Below are positions 1-10,382 of a stretch of 64,000 bases of DNA, in pieces. Location of the stretch: the NCBI GenBank assembly GCA_047967505.1, contig CM106538.1; one strand, 5' to 3'. This DNA comes from Dipteris shenzhenensis. Its lineage: Eukaryota > Polypodiophyta > Polypodiopsida > Gleicheniales. Below the pieces are notes generated by a model. The model was not told the origin of the DNA, did not search any database, and saw only the letters and a program-made list of their open reading frames with translations. The first letter of the stretch is position 1, and every line of letters begins with the position of its first letter. Made by a program: the position numbers and the translations under genes.

Positions 1-771
1 TTAGTGTTGCAGAGGGAAAGGGTGAGAACATAGAAGATGTGGGGGTTACAGAGGATGGGAGAGCAGTTGGGAAAGAGAGGGACGGAGTTGAAGTCATGGA
101 TGAGTAGGTAGTAGAAAAGGAAGGAGGTGGTGGAAAAGGCAGCAGAGGTGTGGATGGAAAGGGAGATGAAACCTTCATATGGCAGGTAACGGAATGGCTG
201 GAGCAAAAGTACCCCCGAGTGTGATGTGGAAGTAAGATTTGCTAGGAACTTGGAGCTATGTATAACAGATGATATAGCAGCTTGATTCACAGAGGTCGAG
301 TCCGGAGTAGAGGGAGCCACCACTCCCGCAAAAATGGTTGTTGATGAAGACATCGTTGCAAGAAGAGGAGAGGGGCTGTCTTGATCTTGATGAGTCCCTG
401 AGGAGCCTTCGTCCTTCGTACCTTCCTCTTTCACCTGTTCTCCGCGCTTTGTACTTCTTCTTCTCCGGAGTCCGCCGGATCTGACCACCAACGATCTTCT
501 TCTTCTTCAATGAGGGTGTCGATGAAGTTACTTGCTCTGGCTACTGCTCCAATGGACTCACTTTGTGCTCGCCTTGAGGTCTTCGCGAACTTTTGTTGCA
601 CGTAATGCTTCTTGTACCGAGTTTGGTCTGTCGGAAGTCTTTTCTCCACTCTCCTCAAGCACCTCCTAGTTCTCTCACTAGCCCCTCCAAATGTTTCAGA
701 ACTAGTCAACATAAGACATCTCCCTAGGATCCTAGAACATCACTTCACTTATGCTACTCAACACCGGTAGT
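1..771. other. Unassigned flank of the Copia chimera
   Basis: This stretch lies beyond the left LTR. On the minus strand there is an open frame at 431-712 (93 codons) with a charged, acidic C-terminal half, and a second overlapping frame at 256-510 rich in Arg and Lys. I recognise no domain in either. The sequence from 1 to about 240 is purine-rich on the + strand. It could be a degraded leader or gag region of another retroelement, but nothing here proves that. Confidence 0.3.
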
Positions 772-955
772 TGTAGGAACAAAGTGGAGACAGGTTGTGA
801 ACACAAGTGAGCAAGAGTGCACACACAAGAAAGCTCCAATAGAAATGTTCAAATGAAACAATACAAGTACTTGGTATATATAGTACCCAAGTACTACTAG
901 TCAACCATAGGGTTGACTTTATGCCTACAACACCATATCTTTGTAAACTCTTACA
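772..955 (-). repeat. 3' LTR of Copia-alpha (184 bp)
   Basis: The block starts TGTAGGAACA and ends CTCTTACA on the + strand, so it has TG...CA ends in either orientation. It is followed at once by a polypurine tract on the minus strand, which makes it the 3' LTR of a minus-strand element. A related LTR lies at 22269-22440. It has no resemblance to the LTR at the other end of the composite element (8342-8529), so the two ends come from different families. Confidence 0.85.
866..895. promoter_or_regulatory. Palindromic TATA region in LTR-alpha
   Basis: A TATATATA core is flanked by near-perfect inverted arms (AGTACTTGG and CCCAAGTACT), making an imperfect 30-bp palindrome. The same 30 bp recurs at 22361-22390 in the related LTR. 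A TATA-like promoter is expected inside an LTR; that it acts in this palindrome is an inference. Confidence 0.5.
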
Positions 956-970
956 AATCCCCCCTCAAAG
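956..970 (-). other. Polypurine tract of Copia-alpha
   Basis: The minus strand reads CTTTGAGGGGGGATT immediately upstream of the LTR start. This is the usual place and form of the plus-strand primer of an LTR retrotransposon, and it sets the element's orientation as minus. Confidence 0.75.
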
Positions 971-2745
971 ATAGATAGAGTTTGCTTCGCCATCCTGTGC
1001 ATGATGCAAGTCATGCAAAAGCTTCCATAACCACATTAACTCCGTAGTGGCTGAATTTGCAGCTTTGTACTCTGCTTCACTGGAGGAAAGAGAGACTCTC
1101 TCTTGCTTCTTACTGAGCCATGAGATACAAGCTGAACCCAATGAGAAGCAATAACCAGTAGTGGGCCGTCTGTTGTCAATGTCGCCTAACCAATCTGAGT
1201 CGGTGAAACCACTCAGTTTTAGATCACAATCTGAAGCATAATGCAAGCCAAGAGAGAGAGTGCCATGGACATATCTGAGAACCCTCTTTGCTGCATTCCA
1301 ATGTGTGATCATGGGACAATGCATGAACTGGCTCAAAAGCCCTGTGGCGTAGGCAATATCAGGTCGTGTGGAGCATAGATATATCAAACTGCCAACCAAC
1401 TGCCTATACGAAGTGCCATCAAACTTTTCAGCAGTATCATGCTTACTCAGCTTGAGTCCCTTTTCCAATGGAGTAGCCACAGGCTTACAGTTTTCCATTT
1501 TAAATTTCTGCAACAACCCCTTCTAATACTTTGTCTGTGACATAGAGATCGCATCATGGGTCTGCCAAAACTCAATGCCAAAACAATAGTGCAATAGGCC
1601 CAAATCTGTCATGTCAAAGTTGTGACATAAAGCGGACTGCACTGCTGTAATTTGCTGCAAATCACTGCCAGTGAGTATGATGTCATCCACATATAGTACC
1701 AACATGACCAATTCTGTCAAATCACTCGTGGCGAGGAGTCATGTGCTTAGTAGCACCACTGTCGATATACCATGTATCACTTGCAACAAGGGAAGCATCC
1801 CCTGATTGATTTTTAGCATTCAAATCCCCCCTGGCATCCATCTTCTCATTAAATGCAGCAAACACAAAATCTATATCACCTTGGGCAAGATGAGCTTCAC
1901 CATGTACATCTGAAGCACGAGTTTCAGTGGAGGCAACAAAATTACTGCTAGAGCTGTCCCTTTGCCTCTTCTTTTCATTGGCAATTCTTTTCTGACACTC
2001 TGCGATGTATGCCCTAGCTTCTTGCAATAATTGCATTTGTCCTTTTTCTTATTTTTGCTTGAACTACTTGCATTCCCCTCCTTGGGCTGAGTTGTATGGC
2101 TGTGTTTTGGCTCAAACTTTTTCTGAAATTTGCCTTTTCCACCCATGGCAAGCGCTCGCTCACCCTCACAAGAGCCTTTGGCAAAATTTGAGCATCTCTC
2201 CTCTTCCTACAACAAAAGCCCAACTAACTCATCGAACGAGAGTGGGGCTGCCCTGAGAACAATGATCAATGAAGTGACGAATGTGCCATATGAGGGCGCT
2301 AAGCTATTGAGAGTAATAGAAACGAGCTTCTTGTCTTCTATTTCCTCATCAATACTTGCGAGCTGATCACGTAGATCAGTGATCCTGGCAATATGATCAG
2401 TGATGGCCTGGCCTTCCTGCATCTCGAGATCCTTGAGCTGATTTGTCAAGGCAATGGCCCTTGCCTCATTCTCAACATGATACATGTTTGTCAATCTTTC
2501 CCATGCTGCCTTTGCATCCTTGCACGACTTGATAGTCGTCATAATGTGCCTCTTCACATTTGTGGCAATCAAAAACATCGCTTGGGCACTGCGGCAGTCA
2601 AACTTCTTTTGCTCCTCCGTCGATGCTATGGGACTAGCAGGAGGGACTGTAGCAGTCTGTTGTCTACCTCTAGTCTGACCCAAAGAAGCTGTGCTGGATG
2701 TAGATGAGCCTACTGGCCTCACCTCATCCCCGCTAACAATATCCC
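971..2745 (-). pseudogene. Copia-alpha gag-pol, internally deleted
   Basis: Reading the minus strand from 2745 downward gives a Gag (UBN2-type) that starts abruptly at LWDIVSGDE, a damaged zinc knuckle (CNYCKKLGH, last Cys lost), and the protease motif WYIDSGATKHMT near 1770. At about 1722 the frame jumps straight to the reverse transcriptase motif LYVDDIILTG and continues through RNase H (TDSDWLGD, SSSEAEY) to about 965. Integrase and the N-terminal half of reverse transcriptase are therefore missing. The Gag N-terminus, primer site and 5' LTR are also missing; they are replaced by the neighbouring Copia-beta. Frameshifts and stops split the rest. It cannot be active. Confidence 0.85.
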
Positions 2746-5700
2746 ACAAGCCAATGCTTGGTCTTTTGATGAAAGACCGGATTCTTTGCCAACATGATAG
2801 CACTCTGACTATCACAATGCAAAACTGGCATATCTCCTGTAATGTCCAAATCTCCCACCAGCCGAGTAAGCCATATTGCTTCCTTGCAAGCCTCAGTGGC
2901 TGCAACATATTCAGCTTCAGTGGTTGACAGTGCAATGCATTTCTGCAACCGAGACACCCATGATATAGCACCTCCTGCAAAAGTGAAAATATAACCGGTA
3001 GTAGACTTCCGGTTATCTGCATTTCCTGCATAGTCTGAATCTGTAAAACCATGCACCAATGCATCCTGCCTACCATAGCATATGCACAAGTCTTTGGTAC
3101 CCTTGAGATACCTCAAGACACCTTTCACTGCTTCCCAGTGCCGCTTGCTTGGATTTGCCATATACCTGCTGATGACTCCCACCGCAAAAGCAATATCCGG
3201 ACGAGTTGCAACCATGGCATACATCAAAGAACCAACTGCAGATGCATACGGAACCTTGGCCATCTCAGCCTTATCATCATCTGATATGGGGCTGTCCTTA
3301 CTGCTGAGTTTTAAATGTGGAGGCAACGGGGTACTAATAGACTTCCCCCCCTCCATTTGAAACCTCTGCAGTACTTTGTCAATGTACTCCTTTTGTGACA
3401 GAAACAAAAGTCCCTTGGACTTGTCACGAGTAATCCGCATGCCAAGAATATGGTTTGCATCACCCAAGTCTTTCATGTCAAAAGACTTATGCAGTTGTTT
3501 CTTTAAAGCACTAATCTCAAGCTGAGATTTACTGGCAATCAGCATGTCATCCACATATAGAATGAGTAGCATCAAACTGCCATCCTTTGCCCGTTTAGTG
3601 TACAAGCAATGATCGGTCTCACACCTATGATACCCTTGGGACTGCATAAAGGCATCAAACTTCTTGTACCATTCTCTTGGTGCCTGCTTGAGTCCATACA
3701 AGCTCCTCTTGAGCTTACACACAAGCTGCTCTTTCCCTTTAACAGCATATCCCTCTGGCTGACTCATATAGATCTCATCATGTAGATCTCCGTGAAGAAA
3801 AGCAGTCTTCACATCCATCTGACATAAATCCATGTCCTCATGAGCAACAAGAGCTAACACTGCTCTCAAAGTAGTCATCTTGACTACAGGGGAAAAAATC
3901 TCATCAAAGTCAATACCTTTCTCCTGCTTAAATCCCTTGGCAACCAATCTGGCTTTATACCTCGGTAAAGCATTTGAATCCACTTTGACTTTGTAAACCC
4001 ACTTGCATGGCAAAACCTTTCTGCCTACAGGTAGCTGCACCAAGTCCCATGTATCATTTTGAAGTAGAGAGTCCATTTCAGACTGCATGGCTTTCTCCCA
4101 CTTCCTTTTCTCTGTTCTTCCCATAGCTTCCTTGAAGCTGGAAGGCTCACCACAATCTGTCAGCATGATAAAATCAGCCACATTATTGGCTCCTGGAACA
4201 AACCTGGCAGGAGGCCGTTGTACACGGGTGCTCCTCCTAACAAAATGTTCCGGATTAGGCTGCTGTCCAGCCTGTTCGTCATGCATGACGGGTGGCTGTA
4301 CCACCATATCTGGCTGTTCTACAGCCCCATTTGCTGGCATATTCAGTGGTGCATCATTGGCAAGATTATCTAGCTGATTTTCAGCCTGTATACCCTCTTG
4401 AACAGGGTTATTTGCAGCAGCCTGCTGCTGCATATAAAAGGGCATTCTTTGCTGTCCGACATCATCATAAATAACCCTCCTGTATTCCACAGGTTGAACA
4501 GGTTCTTTGTGTACACTATCCTCTTTAAAGATGACATCATTGCTGCGTATAATCTTCCGTTTAACGGGATCCCATAACCTGTACCCCATTTCACCTTCGT
4601 CACCATACCCCATAAAGATGCATCTGGAAGACTTTGGCTCCAGTTTGGTGCGCAGTTCTTTGCGTATATGAGCAAAGCACTCGCAGCCAAACACACGTAA
4701 GTGCTTATATGAAGGTGGCTTGCCAGACCACACCTCTTCTGGCACTTTCAACTCCAAAGCCTTGTTAGGCGACCTGTTGATTATGTGAACTGCTGTTTGC
4801 ACGGCTTCTGCCCAAAAGCCATGGGGCAATGCAGCATAAGACAACATACATCGAACCTTCTCCTGAATAGTTCGATTCATCCGCTCACTTACACCATTTT
4901 GAGATGCATTATGAGGGGCTGTGAGTTCCTGTTTAATGCCCTTAGTTTCGCAAAACTGCACAAAAGCATGAGACACATACTCACCCCCATTATCGGATCT
5001 GAGGCATTTCAACCTGTGACCTGTCCGATTCTCAACCTGAGCGACAAACTTCTTGAAAGCATCTAAGGCATCGCTTTTATGCTTCAAGAAATAGACCCAC
5101 ACTCTGCGTGTGGCATCATCAATAAAAGTAATGAAATACTTTGCACCCCCTAGTGATAACTGTGGCATCTCACACAAATCAGTGTGCACTAGATCAAGCG
5201 GTGCTCTATTCTGGGGAGTTCTCCTCTTATGAGGAGTCACAGAATGCTTGCCAAATATGCAATGATCACAAGTAGGCAAATCTGAAAAAGAAAAAGACGG
5301 CAGATAACCCAAACGTGACAGTTCTTGCATTCCTTTAACGGACATGTGTCCCAACCGGCTATGCCACAATGAAACCTTTGGTAGCTCGGTTATGGCAACA
5401 ACATGATTACCTACACTGGAAACATAAAGAGGGTACAAGGTATCACTCTTAAAACCCTCAGCCACTACAACCTGGCCATCAGTAATCACCCATTTGGAAT
5501 CCCCAAATGTGGTGTGGTAACCACTGTCATCCAACAAGCCAGTGCTAATCAGATTTTTCTTGATTTGCGGCACATGGCGAACACCATCAAGCATAAATAT
5601 GCGTCCATCAGGGAATACTATCTGTATACTGCCAATCCCTGCAATCTGACATGCATAGTTGTTCCCAAGGTGAACAACTCCATGAGTACCTGTGTAGGAA

Positions 5701-6707
5701 GTAAACCACTCCATATGAGGAGTAACATGAAAAGAAGCACCTGAATCCAAGAGCCAGGTGTGCATGTCATGGCCATCAATAACCAATGTATGTGCAATTA
5801 CAGCAGAAGAGCATAAAACATCATGCCTGTCACTTTCACTGTCTTCTGCTGCAACATTCACTGCATCCAAGTCATCTACCTTGGCCTTGCCTTTGCCTTT
5901 GCTTCCACTGCCTGCATCCTTTGCCTCAGCCTTCTTGGCTTTCTGATCCCGTATAAACTTGAAGCACTTAGACTTCACATGTCCCTTCTTGCCACAATAA
6001 AAGCATTCAATATCCTTTTTGCCACGGGACTGACTGCGGGATTTGGACTTACTAGCAGATCTCCCCTTCTGCTGAGTCCTGCCTCTATCCTGTACTTGCA
6101 AAGCATTTGAAGACTTGCTGCCCGCATTATTTTTCCTGCTCATCTCCTCCATAAGGAGAGAGCTCTCCACATCAGCATACATAAGAATGACATTTGAATT
6201 TGACAGGGTGGTCTTGAAAGTGTCCCAACTCTCAGGGAGGGTACACAACAAGAAAGTAGCCTTGAACTCCTCATCAAGGTTCAGTCCCTGTGCAATAAGC
6301 TGTGTAAAGATGGCATTGAACTCACTCAAGTGTGAGGTCATAGGTGTACCTTCCTTCATGCGAAGATCAACCAGCTTCTTCAACCAATAAACCTTACTGG
6401 CTGAACTCTTTTGGGCATACAATTCTTCTAGTCTGTGCCATAGACCATAAGAGGTCTTTTCAGCCTGAACATTGAACACAAGGGTATCAGAAATAGTAAG
6501 CATGATAGCTGCCCTTGCGGACAAATCAAGCTCCTCCCAGTCATCAGCTGCCATGTCAGATGGCTTGACACCCTTCAGCCTTATGGGCTTAGAAATCTTC
6601 TTTAACAGAAGTACATTCAAACACTGTTCTGCCCATAATGCATAGTTGTGTGCTCCTTCCAATTTCTTTATGTTCAGAATTGAAGATTCACTTCCCCCTG
6701 ATGCCAT
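2733..6707 (-). CDS. Copia-beta Gag-Pol polyprotein, open frame of 1324 codons
   Basis: This is one uninterrupted frame with all Copia domains in order. Gag occupies about residues 1-200. The zinc knuckle is complete (Cys235, Cys238, His243, Cys248). Protease has the DSGAS motif at 321-325. The GAG-pre-integrase HxRLGH stretch is near 449. Integrase keeps its catalytic triad at about Asp510, Asp572 and Glu608. Reverse transcriptase has QMDVKTAFLHG and the YVDD box at 1051-1054. RNase H has TDSDYAG and TEAEY. The frame ends about 10 residues after HQKTKH, where it runs into Copia-alpha Gag sequence and stops at WLVGYC. The last residues of RNase H and its own 3' LTR are gone. The start is the first Met of the Gag family pattern. 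All residues I checked are intact, so loss of the 3' end may be the main inactivating lesion. Confidence 0.93.
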   Translation of the reverse strand: MASGGSESSILNIKKLEGAHNYALWAEQCLNVLLLKKISKPIRLKGVKPSDMAADDWEELDLSARAAIMLTISDTLVFNVQAEKTSYGLWHRLEELYAQKSSASKVYWLKKLVDLRMKEGTPMTSHLSEFNAIFTQLIAQGLNLDEEFKATFLLCTLPESWDTFKTTLSNSNVILMYADVESSLLMEEMSRKNNAGSKSSNALQVQDRGRTQQKGRSASKSKSRSQSRGKKDIECFYCGKKGHVKSKCFKFIRDQKAKKAEAKDAGSGSKGKGKAKVDDLDAVNVAAEDSESDRHDVLCSSAVIAHTLVIDGHDMHTWLLDSGASFHVTPHMEWFTSYTGTHGVVHLGNNYACQIAGIGSIQIVFPDGRIFMLDGVRHVPQIKKNLISTGLLDDSGYHTTFGDSKWVITDGQVVVAEGFKSDTLYPLYVSSVGNHVVAITELPKVSLWHSRLGHMSVKGMQELSRLGYLPSFSFSDLPTCDHCIFGKHSVTPHKRRTPQNRAPLDLVHTDLCEMPQLSLGGAKYFITFIDDATRRVWVYFLKHKSDALDAFKKFVAQVENRTGHRLKCLRSDNGGEYVSHAFVQFCETKGIKQELTAPHNASQNGVSERMNRTIQEKVRCMLSYAALPHGFWAEAVQTAVHIINRSPNKALELKVPEEVWSGKPPSYKHLRVFGCECFAHIRKELRTKLEPKSSRCIFMGYGDEGEMGYRLWDPVKRKIIRSNDVIFKEDSVHKEPVQPVEYRRVIYDDVGQQRMPFYMQQQAAANNPVQEGIQAENQLDNLANDAPLNMPANGAVEQPDMVVQPPVMHDEQAGQQPNPEHFVRRSTRVQRPPARFVPGANNVADFIMLTDCGEPSSFKEAMGRTEKRKWEKAMQSEMDSLLQNDTWDLVQLPVGRKVLPCKWVYKVKVDSNALPRYKARLVAKGFKQEKGIDFDEIFSPVVKMTTLRAVLALVAHEDMDLCQMDVKTAFLHGDLHDEIYMSQPEGYAVKGKEQLVCKLKRSLYGLKQAPREWYKKFDAFMQSQGYHRCETDHCLYTKRAKDGSLMLLILYVDDMLIASKSQLEISALKKQLHKSFDMKDLGDANHILGMRITRDKSKGLLFLSQKEYIDKVLQRFQMEGGKSISTPLPPHLKLSSKDSPISDDDKAEMAKVPYASAVGSLMYAMVATRPDIAFAVGVISRYMANPSKRHWEAVKGVLRYLKGTKDLCICYGRQDALVHGFTDSDYAGNADNRKSTTGYIFTFAGGAISWVSRLQKCIALSTTEAEYVAATEACKEAIWLTRLVGDLDITGDMPVLHCDSQSAIMLAKNPVFHQKTKHWLVGYC

Positions 6708-8326
6708 ATCAGATAAGGAAAGTTCCTGTCTCCCTGTAAGTCAAAAATGACTGAATAAAGTTCTGATTTCTCAGAAAAAACCTGCTCTATAAAGAGTCAG
6801 GAGCACTCACAATAGTGCTGATTTTTTACTGTCAAGAGAATCTGCAGCAAAACAGTAAATTTCCTCCAGTTACTGTACCTTCTGACACACTGTACCGTGC
6901 TCAAATAGGCATAAAATTCTGATTTCTCAAGAAAGAACAGTAATTTCAGAATGCTGCAGTTGCTCCACAAGTGCTTTAACAGTGCATCATCAGCTGACAA
7001 AGCACAAACACTGCTGACCTGATCACTTCTCCCACCTCAGATGAGGTACTGCACTGATTTAATATGCATAAACCACTTGGCATACACCAAAAAAAAAAAA
7101 TCAGACACTTCAGCCTGTCACAAAACCTGCAACAGAAAATGGGATAAATCCCAAGCAATCACCCTTCTGCCAAGGGGATAAAATGCATCTGAAGATCTCT
7201 GACAGTAACCCAAGTGATCTCAAGCAAAATTTGGGCAAAAGCCCCTTGATCTGACACTTGTACCAAGTGAAAACAACCTCAACAATGAGGGATAAGGCAT
7301 ACAATGTGCAAATCTCTCTGACAAAATCAACTAACAGTGTAATGCAAATACTGCCCTGTGTAGAAATGACATACACAGATCCCAACGTACAAACACTCAA
7401 TGAGGAACCTTTTGAGCACTGTCAACGATGGACAGTTAGGGACCGAGTAAACTCGGTGCGCCCTGGCCAAGCGTGGCTCAACTGAGGTTCTCTGAGTGTT
7501 GCACAAGAAATGTGACCTGCAAGAAAATGTCACCTCCACACTGCGGAAATCGAGACAAAAGTGTGCACTCTGGCACCACACTACCTCAAGGCATACAAAG
7601 CATCAACTGCTGGGCAAAAGCCCTGTGATCTGCTCACCCGTAAACTGAGATTCAAAACCAGTAAAAGCATATATCCTCTGTCAGATGCATAAATCCCGAT
7701 ATCTGTGCACAAGTCCTCCACGAAGAAAGAAAATAACTGAAAAAGTACTTGCTGTACTTCATGCAATGCAATGCACCTCGGGTAAGACCCAGATCTCCTC
7801 GCTGTACCTGAGCAGGGTACAGATCCAAGGAGAGAGTTTGAAATGCACTTCTCTGACGCAGATCAAAACCAAAAAAAAATGCACCTCCCTGACGCAAAAA
7901 TTCGGAAGCAACTCCCTGCACAGTTCGTACGGCGATCCGTACTGTTGCAGACGACTGTCCATACTGCTGTACGGCCGACGCGTGTCCGTACGGCGGTCGA
8001 AGGTACCAGGCGAAGAAAAAAAAAGTACGGTGTCCGTACGGATGTACGGACGCGCGTACGTCCGTACGACTGTATGGCGCGATGCGCGATGCACAGATCT
8101 GCTCACGCGTGCGCTGCTCGACGCCGCCCTCGACCGCGCGATGCCCCGCCCTGCTGCAGCCGCCCTGCTGCAGATGTCCCGCGCCGCCTTGCTGCAGCTG
8201 CCTGCTCTGCTGTCCTGCTCGCCCGCGATGCACACTGGCAGCTGCCCTGTGCAATGCTAAGGGCACGAAGCCCAAGAGGCAAGGGGAAGGGTAGAGAGGA
8301 GAGTGGGGCTGGAAGGGAGTGAGGCT
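6708..8326 (-). other. Long 5' leader of Copia-beta
   Basis: About 1.6 kb separates the primer binding site from the gag start. I see no conserved domain in it. The part at 7800-8070 is packed with GTAC tetramers, many as CCGTACGG, and the part at 8100-8230 is rich in GCTGCAG/GCCCTGCTGCAG repeats. Open frames here (for example 7652-8440 minus) have low-complexity composition and are probably chance. Confidence 0.6.
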
Positions 8327-8339
8327 GGCTCTGATACCA
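8327..8339 (-). other. Primer binding site (initiator Met tRNA) of Copia-beta
   Basis: The minus strand reads TGGTATCAGAGCC, complementary to the 3' end of plant initiator methionine tRNA. It lies two bases inside the LTR. It fixes this end as the 5' end of a minus-strand element. Confidence 0.9.
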
Positions 8340-8341
8340 GT

Positions 8342-8529
8342 TGAGAGGAGAGTAAGCAGGGAGAAGAGCAAAGGGGGAGAGAGTGAGAGAGAGAGACCAA
8401 ATGTGCGGGTGTGAAGTGATGAGCCAGACCACAAACTCATTAGGTTTTATTAGGATTAGGTTTTCACTTAAGACAGTCATAGGTGTCATAACTTTAATAA
8501 AGGGGTGGCAATGTGCCTTTACCCCAACA
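8342..8529 (-). repeat. 5' LTR of Copia-beta (188 bp)
   Basis: The + strand starts TGAGAGGAGA and ends CCCCAACA, so the LTR has TG...CA ends. It borders the primer binding site at 8327-8339. No matching 3' LTR exists in the window, and the opposite end of the composite carries the unrelated LTR at 772-955. Confidence 0.85.
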
Positions 8530-8604
8530 CTCAGTGCGTAGTCCCTCATGATCTGGTGATCATTGCCCAGTGCTCAGTGCGTAGTCCCTCATGATCTGGT
8601 GATC
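8530..8604. repeat. 43-bp tandem duplication abutting the LTR
   Basis: A 32-bp block beginning CTCAGTGCGTAGTCCCTCAT occurs at 8530-8561 and again at 8573-8604, a period of 43 bp. The first copy starts at the exact base after the LTR end. The rest of 8605-8980 shows no feature I can support. Confidence 0.8.
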
Positions 8605-8980
8605 TTCGGTTATGAAGTCGGAGAAGGACAGCCCGTATATTTTGTGCAATGAACAATTGACACATAGTGGGCCTGGGCGTAGAGGACATATCTGGTGGTC
8701 TCTGACCTGGGACATCATATAGAGAGCATGCATAAAGTGTGCCAAACATCTGGATCTGTGATGGAAATGTGTGGCTTTCCCTCCTATAAGAGCCCCCAAC
8801 CAATAGTAGGATCCCCTCCACGAAAGGATCCGATCACCTCATCCATCCTGTGTATAAGGAAAGCCTGCTGCTTACGCCACATTACTCGAGTGAGATCCAC
8901 TGTGCCTCAGGTGAAGTCAAATGTCCCAAGGCTTTCTCATGTGTGATGTGAGCTCTCATCTCTTCCTCCCATCTCCCATC

Positions 8981-10381
8981 GCCGGTGCTCAGCCTCCTTG
9001 TCCGTATCTTTGTACAGCTCAGCCTCCCCGTCCATACCTCGGTATAGTCGCTCAACCTCCGTACAGTCACTTAGCCTCTCCTTCTGTACCTCCATACACC
9101 CCGTACTGTACAGCCCGTCCATACCCCTTTGTCGTACCTCTGTTCGTACCACATCCTGGAGTCATACTTCCATACCTCCCCCCATCAAAACCTCTCCATT
9201 CCTCCCTTCCGTACCTTGCCCTAGCCCTAGACCTAGTCCTAGTCCTCCCTAACCCCGAGTTGGGATAAACTCCCAACCTAACCTGGGGGTTAGGTTAAGC
9301 TAGGGGTTTCAACACACAGTCAATTATGGACTAGCCTACCCTCTCCTCCAAGTCCCCCTCAACTCCCTCAACTCCTTCAACATCTATCAAGACTCGATAC
9401 TCTAGAGTTGCAGCCATGACACCCTCTCCATATGCACGGAATTACCAACAAGAAGGCTCAAAATAGCCCATCCTCAGGCAACAGGATCAGATTTTTTATC
9501 TGCAGCAAGCAGTGAGCTACAATTAGAGCTGGCAGAAGTAAAGGCCCGACTTCACATTCTGGAAGGGCCTGGTAAGCAGGCAGTAATTAATGAGGCTATA
9601 AAATCTTGTAATAAGGATTCCCCCCCTACCCCATAGCTAGTCTCTGCAGTCAAAGATCTTGTTCACACTCAAGTACAACACTCAAGTACAAACTGCTAAG
9701 AAAAAAGTGATTGTGGAAGTACACAACAAAGCAAGTCAGTCTAGTATTCAAGCAGAGATTAAAGAACATGAAGCTAGATGTGACAATGCACCGAAGATTA
9801 GAATAGGGGGACTCCCAGAAGATTGATACAAAAAGGAGGACACATATAGTGAAATATTGACAAAGATCAAAGCAAGCTTGCCCAACATTGAATGGGTGAA
9901 TGACGATGAGCAGGATGATGATGACTCCAAGCCAGCTTCTATTTTACACTATAGAGGTCATGCAATCCTTACTCTGAAGTCAAAAGATATGCGGCCCAAG
10001 CTTCTTTGACAATCTTACAAGTTGAAGGGCACCAAAGTATGGATAGCAGAGGAGCTTACACAAGCTCAACTCACGATTAAGGCAACTGAATTAGCTAAAG
10101 TAAGGGCTGCCAGAAAGGATGGAAAATGGGTAGTTTACCGTGAAGGCGTAGCACTAATCAAAGAGTTTAAATCAAAACCAAAAGACTCTCAATCTTTAAC
10201 TGATGTATGGCTGTTTACTCTTCCAGATTATCATGTAGGTACTCTAAATAATATGGGTTGCTTTTTGCACTCCATGGGAGCCTGCCATGTGCCCTCCCTA
10301 AAGCAGATGTACTAGAGGGTTTCTTACTATCCCATAGACCTTTCGGTCTCCAGTGGACGTTAATAGACTTTCTTTCTTTCT
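8981..10381 (+). mobile_element. ORF1-only retroposon, copy O1
   Basis: The element has a GTAC-rich leader (8981-9240), a pseudogene for an ORF1-like protein (9416-10230) and a 3' end reading GTTAATAGACTTTCTTTCTTTC. The same end recurs in copy O2 at 19385-19418. No endonuclease or reverse transcriptase follows on this strand. The left boundary is approximate. Confidence 0.6.
9416..10230 (+). pseudogene. LINE ORF1-like protein (Transposase_22-like), copy O1
   Basis: Many in-frame stops and at least one frameshift break this copy, but the conserved core is plain. KIRIGGLPED opens an RRM-like domain, RGHAILTLKSKDM follows, and LKGTKVWIAEELTQAQL to [19 protein letters not shown] forms a C-terminal domain. 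The order and spacing match L1 ORF1p (RRM then CTD), an RNA-binding chaperone that coats LINE RNA. The N-terminal part is likely a short coiled coil. Plant L1s normally carry a DUF4283 ORF1 instead, so this is a different LINE lineage. Confidence 0.65.
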
Positions 10382-10382
10382 G

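Noticed and set aside
7652-8440. 262-codon open frame, minus strand, in the Copia-beta leader
   Set aside because: Low-complexity composition, overlaps the primer site and LTR, and overlaps other open frames on both strands; no domain.
10022-10315. O1 C-terminal frame as a stand-alone host gene
   Set aside because: It aligns with the C-terminal domain of O2 and O3 and lies upstream of the same 3' end, so it is retroposon sequence.
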